Source: Arthrobacter sp. efr-133-R2A-120 (GTDB lineage: Bacteria; Actinomycetota; Actinomycetes; Actinomycetales; Micrococcaceae). From it: a DNA stretch of 64,000 nt. The DNA lies in contig NZ_JARVRF010000011.1 of assembly GCF_030209835.1 (NCBI RefSeq), positions 1 to 64,000 on the forward strand, read 5' to 3'. Position 1 is the stretch's first letter. Every line of letters starts with the position of its first letter. The translations under genes and the position numbers were made by a program. Shown here piece by piece: positions 8,638 to 17,931 of this stretch. Under the pieces are notes generated by a model that was not told the origin of the DNA, ran no database searches, and was given only the letters and a program-made list of their open reading frames with translations.

Positions 8638-10386
8638 TCAGAGGCCCAGGTCGGCTTCGAACGCGCCTTCCTCAAGGCGGGCCTTGAGGGTCTGGAGGAA
8701 GCGGCCGGCGTCAGCACCGTCAACCAGGCGGTGGTCGTACGTCAGGGACAGGTACATCATGGAGCGGATGGCGATCGAGTCATCGCCGTTCGCGTCGGCA
8801 ACCACGACCGGTCGCTTGACGATGGCACCGGTGCCGAGGATACCCACCTGCGGCTGGTTGATGATCGGCGTGTCGAACAGTGCGCCGACAGAACCGATGT
8901 TGGTGATGCTGAAGGTACCGCCGGACAACTCGTCCGGACCGATCTTCCCCTGGCGGGTACGGCCGGCGACGTCGGCGATCTTGCCGGCCAGGCCGGCAAG
9001 GTTCAGGTTGCCTGCGTCGGAAATGACCGGGACCAGCAGGCCCTTGTCGGTGTCCACCGCGATCGCGAGGTGTTCCGCGTTGTGGTAAGTGATTTCCTGC
9101 TTGCCTTCGTCGTACGCGGCGTTCAGCTTGGGGTGCTGCTTCAGGGCTTCGGCCACGGCCTTGGCGATGAACGGCAGGAAGGTCAGCTTGACGCCGTTCT
9201 GGGCCTCGAAGGAGCCCTTGGCCTTGAGGCGGAGCTTGGCGATCTTGGTCATGTCGACCTCGTGCACCTGGGTCAGCTGCGTTGAGGTTTCGAGGGACTC
9301 GCGCATGCGGCGGGCGATGACCTGGCGGATGCGGGGAGCCTTCTCCACGGTTCCGCGGAGCGAGGAGGCCGCCACGGGGGCGGCAGCAGGCTTGCTCGCG
9401 GCTGCGGGAGCTGCCGGGGCGGGTGCGGCGGCTGCTGCTTTCATTGCGTCGGCCGCGGCGAGCACGTCCTGCTTCCGGATACGGCCACCGACGCCGGTGC
9501 CCGCCACGGTGGTGATGTCGACACCGTTCTGGTTGGCAAGCTTCCGGACGAGCGGGGTGACGTAGCCCGACTCGGTCGAAGACGCTGTGGGTGCGGCAGC
9601 CGGCGCCGGAGCTGCGGGCGCCGCGGCAGCCGGTGCTGCTGCTGGTGCGGGGGCCGCCGGTGCCGGTACGGATTCAACAACCGGTGCCGCTGCGGCGGGT
9701 GCTGCTGCTACGGGTGCCGGTGCAGCCGCGGGTGCCGGTGCTGCCGCGGCGGGCGCCCCGGAGCCGATGACGGCAAGAACGGAGCCGACCTCGGCTGTGT
9801 CGTCCTCGTTGACGCGGATCTCGAGCAAAGTGCCGGCCACGGGGGAGGGGATCTCGGTGTCGACCTTGTCGGTGGAGACCTCGAGGAGCGGCTCGTCCAC
9901 CTCGACGGTGTCGCCGACGGCCTTGAGCCAGCGGGTTACGGTGCCTTCGGTGACGCTTTCGCCCAGGGCGGGGAGAGTCACGTCGTGACCCGATGCCTCA
10001 CCGGAAGCTGCGGCGGGGGCGGGGGCGTCTTCGGCTGCGGGAGCCGGCGCAGCTGCGGGAGCCGGTGCGGCTTCAGGGGCCGGTGCTGGTTCCGGAGCTG
10101 CCGGTGCTTCTTCCACCGGTGCGGCTGCAGGCGCGGCAGCGCCGTTGCTGCCGCTGCCGATCCGAACCAGGGGAGCGCCGACTTCGGCTGTCTCGTCTTC
10201 AGCTACGAGGATTTCTTCGATGATGCCGGCAATAGGAGACGGGATTTCAGTGTCTACTTTGTCGGTGGAAACTTCGAGCAGGGGCTCGTCGACTTCCACT
10301 CGGTCACCAACCTGCTTGAGCCAGCGAGTGACGGTGCCTTCGGTGACGCTTTCACCAAGGGCGGGCAAGTTAACGGATTCAGACAT
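8638..10386 (-). CDS. sucB: 2-oxoglutarate dehydrogenase E2, dihydrolipoyl succinyltransferase
   Basis: Acyltransferase core of a 2-oxoacid dehydrogenase complex, 582 residues. Two lipoyl domains lie at about 2-77 and 135-210, each with the lipoylated lysine in the motif STDKVDTE. Long Ala/Pro linkers follow each. The peripheral E3/E1-binding domain ([17 protein letters not shown]...GRIRKQDV) is near 275-310. The catalytic domain ends with [14 protein letters not shown] (from 550, H552 catalytic). It could act in the pyruvate or oxoglutarate complex; Arthrobacter annotations usually call it SucB. lpdA lies directly upstream on the same strand. Its lipoyl groups depend on LipA/LipB encoded 8 kb away. 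Confidence 0.92.
   Translation of the reverse strand: MSESVNLPALGESVTEGTVTRWLKQVGDRVEVDEPLLEVSTDKVDTEIPSPIAGIIEEILVAEDETAEVGAPLVRIGSGSNGAAAPAAAPVEEAPAAPEPAPAPEAAPAPAAAPAPAAEDAPAPAAASGEASGHDVTLPALGESVTEGTVTRWLKAVGDTVEVDEPLLEVSTDKVDTEIPSPVAGTLLEIRVNEDDTAEVGSVLAVIGSGAPAAAAPAPAAAPAPVAAAPAAAAPVVESVPAPAAPAPAAAPAAAAPAAPAPAAAPTASSTESGYVTPLVRKLANQNGVDITTVAGTGVGGRIRKQDVLAAADAMKAAAAAPAPAAPAAASKPAAAPVAASSLRGTVEKAPRIRQVIARRMRESLETSTQLTQVHEVDMTKIAKLRLKAKGSFEAQNGVKLTFLPFIAKAVAEALKQHPKLNAAYDEGKQEITYHNAEHLAIAVDTDKGLLVPVISDAGNLNLAGLAGKIADVAGRTRQGKIGPDELSGGTFSITNIGSVGALFDTPIINQPQVGILGTGAIVKRPVVVADANGDDSIAIRSMMYLSLTYDHRLVDGADAGRFLQTLKARLEEGAFEADLGL
9560..10150. repeat. Ala/Pro low-complexity linker coding repeats in sucB
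   Basis: GCxGCxGGT/CCGGC-rich degenerate repeats encode the flexible Ala-Pro linkers between the lipoyl and binding domains, in two blocks of about 150-200 bases. The two lipoyl-domain coding segments are also near-duplicates of each other. This is ordinary E2 structure, listed because it looks repetitive at DNA level. Confidence 0.85.
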
Positions 10387-10440
10387 GTCGTCCCCGTTCT
10401 CCTTATTGATCTTTAGTGCGGATGAGTGTTGCCTGCTGGG

Positions 10441-10473
10441 GTCCTGCGCCCGCAGTTCGTGCGGGCGCAGGAC
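10441..10473. promoter_or_regulatory. 14-bp perfect stem-loop between lpdA and sucB
   Basis: GTCCTGCGCCCGCA and its exact complement flank a 5-base loop. It lies in the 107-base gap between the lpdA stop and the sucB start. On the minus strand it has no following T run, so it may be an mRNA-processing or stabilising structure or a weak terminator setting the lpdA:sucB ratio. Confidence 0.7.
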
Positions 10474-10493
10474 CGGGTGTCTTGCGTAAAGAC

Positions 10494-11876
10494 TTAGCCG
10501 TGGAGCGGCTTGCCTGCCAGCGCGAGGTGGACTTCGCCCAGGGTCTCGTTCTGCGTCGGGTGTGCGTGGATGAACTGGGCCACGTCCTCCGGGTGTGCTT
10601 CCCAGTTGACGATCAGCTGTGCTTCGCCGATCTGCTCGCCCATGCGGGAACCGATCATGTGGATACCGACGACGGGACCGTCCTTCTGGCGGACGACCTT
10701 CACGATGCCGCCGGTGCCCAGGATGGAGCTCTTGCCGTTGCCGGCCAGGTTGTATTCCTGGGTCTGGACCTGGTCCTCGCCGAACTTCTCCTTGGCGCCC
10801 TTTTCGGTGTAGCCAACGGTGGCGATTTCAGGTTCGCAGAAGGTGACCTTCGGGATGTTCACGTCTTCGACGACCACCGGGTTCAGGCCGGCGATCTCTT
10901 CGGCGACGAAGATGCCCTGCTGGTACCCGCGATGGGCCAGCTGAACGCCCGGGACGATGTCGCCGACGGCGTAGACGTTGCCGACGCCGGTGTGCAGGCG
11001 TTCGTTGGTGATGACGAAGCCGCGGTCGATGGTGACCCCTGCCTCTTCGTAACCAAGGTTGGCGGTGACGGGGCCACGGCCTACGGCAACCAGGAGAAGA
11101 TCGGCTTCGAAGGTCTGGCCGTCGACCAAGGTGACCTTCACGCCGTTGTCGTCCTGCTCGACGCCCTGGAAGAAGACGCCGGTGCTGAACTTGATGCCGC
11201 GCTTCTTGAAGGCGCGCTCAAGGTTCTTGACGATGGCGGTGTCTTCGTTGGGAACGAGGGAGGGGAGGCCCTCGACGATGGTGACGTCGACGCCGAAGGA
11301 CTTCCACACGGAAGCGAATTCGACGCCGATGACGCCGCCGCCGAGGACGATGACGCTCTTGGGGATGTAGTCCATGGTCAGCGCTTCATCGGACGTGATG
11401 ACGCGGCCGCCGATTTCCAGGCCGGGGAGGGAACGGGAGTAGGAACCCGTGGCCAGGACGATGTTCTTGCCCTTGTAGGCTGTGCCGTTCACGACGACGG
11501 TGTCGGTGCCCTGCAGCTTGCCTTCGCCTTCGATGACCGTGATGCCCTTGGACTTGATGAGTCCCTGCAGGCCCTTGTACTTACCGGCGACGATTCCGTC
11601 CTTGTAAGAGTTCACGGCTGTGATGTCGATGCTGTCCAACGTGACGTTGACGCCGTACTTGGCGGAATCGCGTGCGTGGTCGGCCAGTTCGGCCGAGTGC
11701 AGCAGTGCCTTGGTGGGGATACACCCGTTGTGCAGGCAGGTGCCGCCGAGCTTTCCCTTCTCGACGAGACCAACGGTGAAACCAAGCTGAACGGCACGCA
11801 GAGCCGTGGCGTAGCCGCCGCTGCCGCCACCGAGTACCAGGATGTCGAATTCTTGCGCAGTTGCCTGATCGGCCAC
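10494..11876 (-). CDS. lpdA: Dihydrolipoyl dehydrogenase (E3)
   Basis: FAD enzyme that reoxidises dihydrolipoyl groups of E2 and passes electrons to NAD. The product has 460 residues. The FAD motif [11 protein letters not shown] is near residue 16, and the redox disulfide is C47/C52 in GGTCLHNGC. The NAD motif [14 protein letters not shown] and the C-terminal [12 protein letters not shown] active-site motif from the partner subunit are both intact. I chose the GTG at 11876 because GAGGGAG lies seven bases before it and the protein then begins [13 protein letters not shown], as in relatives. Transcribed ahead of sucB on the minus strand. Confidence 0.95.
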   Translation of the reverse strand: MADQATAQEFDILVLGGGSGGYATALRAVQLGFTVGLVEKGKLGGTCLHNGCIPTKALLHSAELADHARDSAKYGVNVTLDSIDITAVNSYKDGIVAGKYKGLQGLIKSKGITVIEGEGKLQGTDTVVVNGTAYKGKNIVLATGSYSRSLPGLEIGGRVITSDEALTMDYIPKSVIVLGGGVIGVEFASVWKSFGVDVTIVEGLPSLVPNEDTAIVKNLERAFKKRGIKFSTGVFFQGVEQDDNGVKVTLVDGQTFEADLLLVAVGRGPVTANLGYEEAGVTIDRGFVITNERLHTGVGNVYAVGDIVPGVQLAHRGYQQGIFVAEEIAGLNPVVVEDVNIPKVTFCEPEIATVGYTEKGAKEKFGEDQVQTQEYNLAGNGKSSILGTGGIVKVVRQKDGPVVGIHMIGSRMGEQIGEAQLIVNWEAHPEDVAQFIHAHPTQNETLGEVHLALAGKPLHG

Positions 11877-11987
11877 TAGGACGCTCCCTCGCGTGAGCGA
11901 TGACACGCGACTACGCGTCATCTGGTCTTGGAACTTGTACTGCCGCGATTATGCCAGCACCGAAGTTCTCTTGCATTTGTGACTACC

Positions 11988-12009
11988 GTGGTTCACCTTA
12001 GCGAACCAC
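11988..12009. promoter_or_regulatory. Inverted repeat upstream of lpdA
   Basis: GTGGTTC and GAACCAC are separated by eight bases, about 112-133 bases upstream of the lpdA start. The gap between pepA and lpdA (11,877-12,111) contains no gene, so this could be an operator or part of the lpdA promoter region. No regulator is identified. Confidence 0.35.
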
Positions 12010-12072
12010 TTATCCATGCTCCACCCTGCCGAGGCTTTTGTGGGGCGCTTGTGGCCAGACTCACGTCGGGCC

Positions 12073-12098
12073 GTGGGGCCGGTCATAAACCGGCCCCA
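12073..12098 (-). terminator. Hairpin after pepA
   Basis: Arms GTGGGGCCGGT and ACCGGCCCCAC pair perfectly around a 4-base loop, starting 14 bases after the pepA stop on the minus strand. A T run is lacking, so this is a GC-rich actinobacterial-type terminator or a processing hairpin. Confidence 0.65.
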
Positions 12099-12111
12099 CT
12101 TGGGGACTTGC

Positions 12112-13632
12112 TTAGGCCGTCGCCAGCACGTCTTCGACGTAGGCGAGCAGCGTCCTGACGGTGCAGCCGGTGCCTTGCTTGGGCGTGTAGCCGTAGGGGC
12201 TGCCGTTGTTGAAGGACGGGCCGGCGATGTCGACGTGTGCCCAGGGGATCTGCTTGCCCTCGGCATCCTTGCCGACGAACTCTCGCAGGAACACGGCCGC
12301 GGTCATCATTCCGCCATGGCGTTCGCCGATGTTGGCGATGTCAGCAACCTGCGAGTCAAGGCTTGCCCGCAGTTCTTCCGGCAGCGGCATCGGCCAGATG
12401 AGCTCGCCCGCGCGGTCTGCCGCGGACTTGAGGGCGCCCGTGACGGCGTCGGAACCCATGACACCGGCAGTGCGGTCGCCGAGGGCGATCAGCTGGGCGC
12501 CTGTCAGAGTCGCGACGTCGATGATGGCATCCGGCTGCTCGAGGCTCGCCGCGACCAGTCCGTCCGCCATGACCAGGCGTCCCTCGGCATCGGTGTTAAG
12601 GACCTCGACCGTCTTGCCGCCGTACACGGTGAGGACGTCTGCCGGCCGCTGTGCAGCGCCGGACGGCATGTTCTCGGCGATGCAGAGCCATGCGGTCACC
12701 TTGACGGGCAACCCGAGTCCCGCGACTGCCAGGACAGTATTAAGTACGACGGCGGCGCCCGCCATGTCGCTCTTCATGTCGCCCATGCCGAGGGCCGGCT
12801 TGATGGAAATGCCGCCCGTGTCAAAAGTGATGCCCTTGCCGACAAGAGCGATCTTCTTGGTGGCCTTGGCCGGGGAATATTCCACCTTGACGAGGCGGGG
12901 CTGGCGGGTTGAACCCTTTCCAACGCCAAGGATTCCGCCGAAACCGTCCTTTTCGAGGCGCTTTTCGTCCCACACGGTTACCTTCACGGGCAAACCCTTG
13001 GAGAGTTCCTTGGCAGCTTCGGCAAAGGACTCCGGGTAAAGGTGGCTCGGAGGCTGGTTGACCAGGGTGCGGGTGGCGTTGACCGCGCGTCCGACGAGCA
13101 ATGCCCGATCGAGCGCGGGCTGGACATCCTTGCCGTCAAATGCCGTGTGGATCAGGACCTTGCCGACCGGATCCTTGAGGCCATCCTTGCTGGAGCGGTG
13201 CTCCGTATAGGAATAGGAACCCAGCACAGCGCCTTCGGCGACGGCCGCGACGTCGGCGAGGGACGCCGTCGGGAGGGCCAGCGTCACGGACGACAAACCG
13301 GCCAATTGGCGGACGGCCGATCCTGCGGCCCGGCGCAGGGTTTCCTCTGGGAGGAGGGCGTCGTCGGCGACCTTGCCGACACCTGCCAGGACGAGGACGC
13401 CCGAACCGGTCTCCGGAAGACCCGGCAGACGGTGTACCTGATCGGCTGCTCCCGTGATGCCGAGGAGGCCCAATGAAGCCGCGAGGGTTTCCGCGGCCTT
13501 CGCCCCCAGCGGGTTCCCGAGCAGTACCGGTCCGCCTTCCCCCTGTCCGACGGCTATCACGAGTGCGTCGCTGGGCGACTTCTTCAGGTCCTTGGCGATA
13601 GTGCCAAGGGTGATGTCTGTAGTCTTCACCAC
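12112..13632 (-). CDS. pepA: Leucyl aminopeptidase (M17)
   Basis: Two-metal cytosolic aminopeptidase, 506 residues. The catalytic M17 signature NTDAEGRLVMAD lies in the C-terminal half. Upstream are the metal and active-site lysine regions LVGKGITFDTGGISIKP and MKSDMAGAA. The N-terminal macro-like domain is at about 1-170. Starts are tandem GTG codons at 13632 and 13629, with GAGGA nine bases upstream. PepA proteins can also bind DNA in enterobacteria, but there is no sign of that role here. It lies upstream of lpdA on the same strand, separated by a hairpin, so it is probably its own transcript. Confidence 0.95.
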   Translation of the reverse strand: MVKTTDITLGTIAKDLKKSPSDALVIAVGQGEGGPVLLGNPLGAKAAETLAASLGLLGITGAADQVHRLPGLPETGSGVLVLAGVGKVADDALLPEETLRRAAGSAVRQLAGLSSVTLALPTASLADVAAVAEGAVLGSYSYTEHRSSKDGLKDPVGKVLIHTAFDGKDVQPALDRALLVGRAVNATRTLVNQPPSHLYPESFAEAAKELSKGLPVKVTVWDEKRLEKDGFGGILGVGKGSTRQPRLVKVEYSPAKATKKIALVGKGITFDTGGISIKPALGMGDMKSDMAGAAVVLNTVLAVAGLGLPVKVTAWLCIAENMPSGAAQRPADVLTVYGGKTVEVLNTDAEGRLVMADGLVAASLEQPDAIIDVATLTGAQLIALGDRTAGVMGSDAVTGALKSAADRAGELIWPMPLPEELRASLDSQVADIANIGERHGGMMTAAVFLREFVGKDAEGKQIPWAHVDIAGPSFNNGSPYGYTPKQGTGCTVRTLLAYVEDVLATA

Positions 13633-13951
13633 GAGGATTTGTCCTCATCTCTCTCTGCATGGCTTGGCCGGGCTGCATGTTAGGCGCCCGGCCCTGGTAC
13701 CCGTCCGTTTGTCCGCTTGTGACAACGTCCGTCGTTGCTTGGGTCCGCACACGGCGGCACGTCTCGATCGTAGTCTGTCTGCCGCGCCGGAAAGCAATTA
13801 AATGAGAGTTGCGGCACATTGGCCGACAGGAATGCGCGGCCCGTCCGGGGCGTTGTACCAATACATGGAGCGTGGCCGGCCGCCGAGGCATCTGCCGCGG
13901 TGTGCAGCCGCCTGCTCCTCCAAGAACTTGAAACTGCGAAAGGAACATGCC
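13633..13951. other. 319-base gap between divergent pepA and PAC2 genes
   Basis: No convincing gene. It holds a perfect 8-bp stem (GGCCGGGC at 13,666-13,673 with GCCCGGCC at 13,686-13,693), which would lie in the pepA leader if transcription starts further right. The PAC2 ribosome site AAAGGA is at the right end. No clear promoter boxes were recognised. Confidence 0.5.
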
Positions 13952-14890
13952 GTGTTTGAACGGATTTCCGGCTCACTCCTTGACCCTGAGTCGCTCTACG
14001 CGAGCAACATCGAGCTCTTCCACAGCCCGGAAATCAGGGGCCTCAACATGCTGATGGGCTTCACGGGATTCGCTGATGCCGGCCATGTGGTCCAGCAGAT
14101 CAACCGGGAACTGCTGGATACGCTCGAAGTCGAAACGGTGGCTGTGTTCGACGCCGACCAGCTCATCGACTACCGCACGCGCCGTCCCCACATCAGCTTT
14201 GTCGAAGACCACCTTGAGGACTACAAAGCACCCCAACTGGCGCTTTACAAGCTGAATGACGGCTTGGGCGAGCCGTTCCTGTTGCTTGCCGGTTTTGAAC
14301 CGGACCTCCAATGGGAGCGTTTCGCGCGCGCCGTCGTAGGGATCGTGGAGAAACTGGACGTCAACCTGGTGACCTGGATCCACTCCATTCCCATGCCGGT
14401 TCCGCACACCCGCCCGGTCGGCGTAACCGTGCACGGAAACCGCCCGGAACTCATCGAGGGCATTTCCACATGGAAGCCGACTGTCGAGGTTCCTTCGGCC
14501 ATTGGCCACATCCTGGAACTGAGGCTCATCGAAGCCGGGCGGAAAGTGGCCGGGTACGTCATCCACGTTCCGCACTACCTCGCGGATGCCGAGTACCCGC
14601 CCGCTGCGGTGGCGGGACTGGAATACCTGGGGGCGGCCACGTCCCTGATGTTGCCGACGGACCGCCTTCGTGAGGCCGGCAGGGAAGTGGGCAGGCAGAT
14701 CGCAGAACAAGTGGAAGCATCCGAGGACGTCCAACACGTGGTTTCAAAGCTGGAGTCCCGCTACGACGACAAGGCCGAGGGAACCGTGCGCCGTTCCCTG
14801 CTCGCCGACGAGAACGACGAACTGCCCAACGCCGAGGACCTGGGCGCGGCCGTTGAGGCGTATCTCGCACGTAAAGATGCGCGCCCATAA
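13952..14890 (+). CDS. PAC2 family protein (proteasome-assembly-chaperone-like)
   Basis: A 312-residue member of the PAC2 superfamily, found throughout actinobacteria and archaea, where function is largely unassigned. Visible features are the opening ASNIELFHSPEIRGLNMLMGFTGFADAGHVVQQ, the central LAGFEPDLQWERFA, and the conserved GIPMPVPHTRP-like stretch IHSIPMPVPHTRPVGVTVHG. A charged C-terminal tail follows. The GTG at 13952 is chosen because AAAGGA is seven bases upstream and family similarity starts there. It is followed after 35 bases by the MFS gene and is probably co-transcribed. Whether it works with the proteasome cannot be told from sequence. Confidence 0.88.
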   Translation: MFERISGSLLDPESLYASNIELFHSPEIRGLNMLMGFTGFADAGHVVQQINRELLDTLEVETVAVFDADQLIDYRTRRPHISFVEDHLEDYKAPQLALYKLNDGLGEPFLLLAGFEPDLQWERFARAVVGIVEKLDVNLVTWIHSIPMPVPHTRPVGVTVHGNRPELIEGISTWKPTVEVPSAIGHILELRLIEAGRKVAGYVIHVPHYLADAEYPPAAVAGLEYLGAATSLMLPTDRLREAGREVGRQIAEQVEASEDVQHVVSKLESRYDDKAEGTVRRSLLADENDELPNAEDLGAAVEAYLARKDARP

Positions 14891-14925
14891 AGCAGCTTTA
14901 ATGCAGCCCCGGGCATAATGGAAGG

Positions 14926-16284
14926 GTGAACGCACCCCGCGCCTGGCTCATTTGGACGATAGGGGTGCTTGCCTACCTCGTGGCAGTCGCCCAGCGCACA
15001 TCCTTTGGTGTGTCCGGACTGGAGGCTACCGAACGGTTCCATGCCAGCGCGGCGGCTATTTCTTTCTTCACTGTGCTTCAGCTGCTGGTTTATGCGGGCC
15101 TCCAGATACCGGTCGGACTCTTGGTTGACCGGTTCGGCTCGCGCGCCATGATTGCCAGCGGTGCCGTGCTCATGGGCCTCGGCCAACTCCAGTTGGCTTA
15201 TGCCGACGCTGTTCCGGCGGGCGTACTCGGCCGGGTTCTCGTAGGCGCCGGTGATGCGATGACCTTCGTCTCCGTGATCCGCCTTGTGCCGATCTGGTTC
15301 GCGCCGGCAAGGGTTCCGCTCGTCACACAGCTGACCGGAATGTCGGGCCAGCTCGGCCAGCTCATCAGTGTGGTGCCGTTCGCCCTGGTCCTTCATTCGG
15401 CCGGCTGGAATACGGCCTTCCTCGCGTTGAGCTCGTTGTCCGCGCTTGCGGTCGTCCTTGTCCTCGCCTTGCTCAGGGACGTTCCGCCGGGTCACCCGCC
15501 CCGGGAGAGCACCCAAGGGCTACGCGCCACAGGGGTGACCCTGGCCCGTGCATGGCGGCAGCCCGGGACGCGTCTGGGACTTTGGTGCCATTTCACTGTC
15601 CAGTTCAGCGGTAACGTCTTCGCCATGTCCTGGGGCTACCCGTTCCTGGTGTCGGCGCAGGGCCTGAACCCGGCCACCGTGTCAGCCCTGATGGGGCTGT
15701 TCGTCGTCACCAGCATTCTTGTGGGGCCCTTGTTTGGAACCTTCGTGGCCCGGCACCCGATGCGGCGCTCGGCCATGGTCCTCCTGATTACGGCGGCTAC
15801 CGCCCTTGCCTGGGCTGCGGTCCTGCTGTTGCCGAGCAGGGCGCCCCTGTGGTTGCTTGGCTTGCTGGTGGTCGCCCTGGCCATCGGTGGTCCCGGGTCC
15901 ATGATCGGATTCGATTTTGCCCGGACATTCAATCCTTCCCACAGGATCGGTACCGCCACGGGAATCGTCAACGTGGGCGGCTTCGTTGCGGCGCTCCTGA
16001 CGATCTACTTGGTGGGGCTCATCCTCGACATTCTCCATACCAGCGGTTTCTCGGGCGGGGAGCTGTACGGCCTGGCGTCCTTCCGCATCGCATTGAGCGT
16101 GCAGTTCGTGTTCCTGCTCGTGGGTACGGTCTTGATCCTCATGACCCGCCGCAAAGTACGCCGCCAGATGGCGGCCCAGGGCGTACACGTCCCGCCGCTC
16201 CTCGTGTCGCTGGCGAACCAGCGCCGGCGCCGCGTGGCTTTGCGCCGCGAACGGCTCGCAAAGCAGCGAAGCTCCACGCCGTAG
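14926..16284 (+). CDS. MFS transporter
   Basis: A 452-residue major-facilitator protein with about 12 membrane segments. The inter-helix motif A appears as GLLVDRFGSRAMI near residue 65 and the opening is typical of the nitrate/sugar-phosphate-like branch (AWLIWTIGVLAYLVAVAQRTSFGVSG). The start is a GTG at 14926. A basic tail (RRRVALRRERLAKQRSS) forms the C-terminus. The substrate cannot be predicted. It lies 35 bases after the PAC2 gene on the same strand. Confidence 0.88.
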   Translation: MNAPRAWLIWTIGVLAYLVAVAQRTSFGVSGLEATERFHASAAAISFFTVLQLLVYAGLQIPVGLLVDRFGSRAMIASGAVLMGLGQLQLAYADAVPAGVLGRVLVGAGDAMTFVSVIRLVPIWFAPARVPLVTQLTGMSGQLGQLISVVPFALVLHSAGWNTAFLALSSLSALAVVLVLALLRDVPPGHPPRESTQGLRATGVTLARAWRQPGTRLGLWCHFTVQFSGNVFAMSWGYPFLVSAQGLNPATVSALMGLFVVTSILVGPLFGTFVARHPMRRSAMVLLITAATALAWAAVLLLPSRAPLWLLGLLVVALAIGGPGSMIGFDFARTFNPSHRIGTATGIVNVGGFVAALLTIYLVGLILDILHTSGFSGGELYGLASFRIALSVQFVFLLVGTVLILMTRRKVRRQMAAQGVHVPPLLVSLANQRRRRVALRRERLAKQRSSTP

Positions 16285-16386
16285 CCTGCTTCCGCGGTGT
16301 TCCTCCACAGGCACTGACGGACACCTTTGTCCACATACGGCAATTGAGGCCTGCCGTCGCCCGCTCTTGATGCCGATGCTGGATTC

Positions 16387-17619
16387 ATGACAGCAGACAA
16401 CCGTGTGACCATCTCCCGGCCCGAGGACATCCTCGGCTTCATTCCCCACGCCTTGGGACTTTGGCCGAAGGAGAGCCTCGTCGCGATCACAATGCGCGGG
16501 CAGACGCTTGGTGCCACCCTCCGTTTGGACCTTCCTCCCGAGAGATCCGAACGTGTGCTTGCCGGGTACTCACGGAGGATCGGTGAGTATCTGGAAGCGG
16601 ACCCTGACGCAGACGGCGTGCTTTTGGCAATCTTCAGCGACGACGGTTGGGACGATGACGGCGTCATGCGCGGCCACTTGCGGCTCCTGGAGGCCCTGGA
16701 CCCCGTCCTGGCCCACCGAGGCGTGGCGCTGCGGGATGCCTGGTTCATCGGCTCCGACTACTGGCGGAGCGCATTCTGCACCGACCTGGAATGCTGTCCT
16801 CTTCCCGGGCGTCCCGTGGACCAGATCCTGGACAGCCGGCTCAACGCGGAAATGGTGTTCAGGGGAAGCAACGTCAGGAAATCGCCCCGGTTGCTGGGGC
16901 CAGGGGACCAACCTGTCCATGATCCGGAGTTTATGCGAGTGGAAGCCGCCGTGCTTGAGGAGTTGCTCCGGCGGTGGCGGAGCCGGAAGGCATTCGCAGA
17001 AATGCTGGATGTGTGGACGTGGGTCCTCGATTCGAGCTGTCGAGGGGAGTTCGACGGCGAGGCTGCGGCGTTCCTCCGGGCGAGCCTGCGGGTCCCCGCC
17101 TGGCGGGACGCCGTGGTGGTCCTGGCTGCTGCCGGGAAAGCTGTCGCGTGCGGCGGCGCGGAAGCCTTCGGCTTCTTTGACCATGCGGACGATGGAGAGG
17201 GCGATGAAGAGGATGCCTTGGTCATTCCGCCGGGGCTCCGTTCCCCGTCGCCGGCGGTGGCCGGCAAGCCGACTGAGGCGGAGGATCTCAGTGTCTTGCG
17301 TTATGGAGACGTGCTGCTGGGGCTCTACCCGGAGAACCCTGACTGGAACCGGTTGACGAGCCTGGACCAGGTTCTGGCGAGCCTCTCCCGTCACGGCGGT
17401 GGGGAGGCACGCGCCGCTGCGCTCACGATCCGGGGATGGATTCAGTGGTGCCGGGGGAGCGGTTCGTTCGCCGACGAGCTCCTTTCGCATGCTGAAGGTG
17501 AACACCAGGGCTATCGGCTCGCGGAGCTGCTTGCCGAGGTGGTGAGGCGCGGAACGGTGTGCGGCTGGGCCAAAAGCAAGTCGTCCGCGTGGCGGAAGTT
17601 CGGCGGGGAGGTGGCGTGA
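16387..17619 (+). CDS. DUF4192 family protein
   Basis: Actinobacterial protein of unknown function, 410 residues. It opens VTISRPEDILGFIPHALGLWPKESLVAITMRG, the DUF4192 signature. A stretch with clustered cysteines (FCTDLECCPLPGRPVDQILDS) near 135-155 is typical of the family. The middle is helical and a short acidic patch DDGEGDEEDA occurs near 270. It is soluble, with no signal peptide. It stands alone ahead of the sigA leader. No role can be assigned from neighbours. Confidence 0.85.
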   Translation: MTADNRVTISRPEDILGFIPHALGLWPKESLVAITMRGQTLGATLRLDLPPERSERVLAGYSRRIGEYLEADPDADGVLLAIFSDDGWDDDGVMRGHLRLLEALDPVLAHRGVALRDAWFIGSDYWRSAFCTDLECCPLPGRPVDQILDSRLNAEMVFRGSNVRKSPRLLGPGDQPVHDPEFMRVEAAVLEELLRRWRSRKAFAEMLDVWTWVLDSSCRGEFDGEAAAFLRASLRVPAWRDAVVVLAAAGKAVACGGAEAFGFFDHADDGEGDEEDALVIPPGLRSPSPAVAGKPTEAEDLSVLRYGDVLLGLYPENPDWNRLTSLDQVLASLSRHGGGEARAAALTIRGWIQWCRGSGSFADELLSHAEGEHQGYRLAELLAEVVRRGTVCGWAKSKSSAWRKFGGEVA

Positions 17620-17931
17620 CCCGAAGCCTGGAGGTGACTCCGGAGCGTGCCAATGAGGGAAATCCGTGCGGTACGTAATTGTCCGCGCGGTAGCGGGATA
17701 TCGACCCCCGGAATTCAAAACCGTGAGACAATGGTTGCCGAGACCCGGTTGGGTCCGTGTTTCAAGTGCCGTAAACGTCCCCTGAATTCAGGGAACATTA
17801 AGGCGCCGTCGGGAGTTTTACCTAAAGACTCTGCGGTCGGCGATGGCACTTGATGTTACAGCGGACTTGACAGGGTCATAGTGGTGTTGCCCCCATGGTG
17901 ATTCCACAGACCGCCGCTAGAAAGGTTTTCT
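17620..17931. other. 312-base leader/promoter region of sigA
   Basis: No gene seen. It contains a 14-bp perfect palindrome CCCTGAATTCAGGG (17,780-17,793), overlapping a GGGAAC-N18-GTT element (17,791-17,817) that looks like an oxidative-stress sigma promoter. Further right is a TTGACA box (17,867-17,872) without a convincing -10. GAAAGG lies just before the sigA GTG. Confidence 0.6.
17791..17817 (+). promoter_or_regulatory. SigR/SigH-type ECF promoter candidate for sigA
   Basis: GGGAAC, exactly 18 bases, then GTT matches the sigma-R/SigH consensus GGGAAY-N18-GTT of actinobacteria. It is on the coding strand 115 bases before the sigA start. In Streptomyces the primary sigma gene hrdB is among known sigma-R targets, so the position makes sense. 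Confidence 0.55.

Noticed and set aside
9560..10150. Repetitive DNA that could suggest a CRISPR or minisatellite
   Set aside because: The repeats encode Ala/Pro linkers of an E2 protein in frame, with no regular repeat-spacer structure.
10416..11879. Long plus-strand frame opposite lpdA
   Set aside because: Acidic Asp/Val/Gly-rich shadow of a well-identified gene; no motifs.
17867..17895. Standard sigma-A promoter at TTGACA before sigA
   Set aside because: No acceptable -10 box at 16-18 bases downstream, so it is left as an unpaired box.
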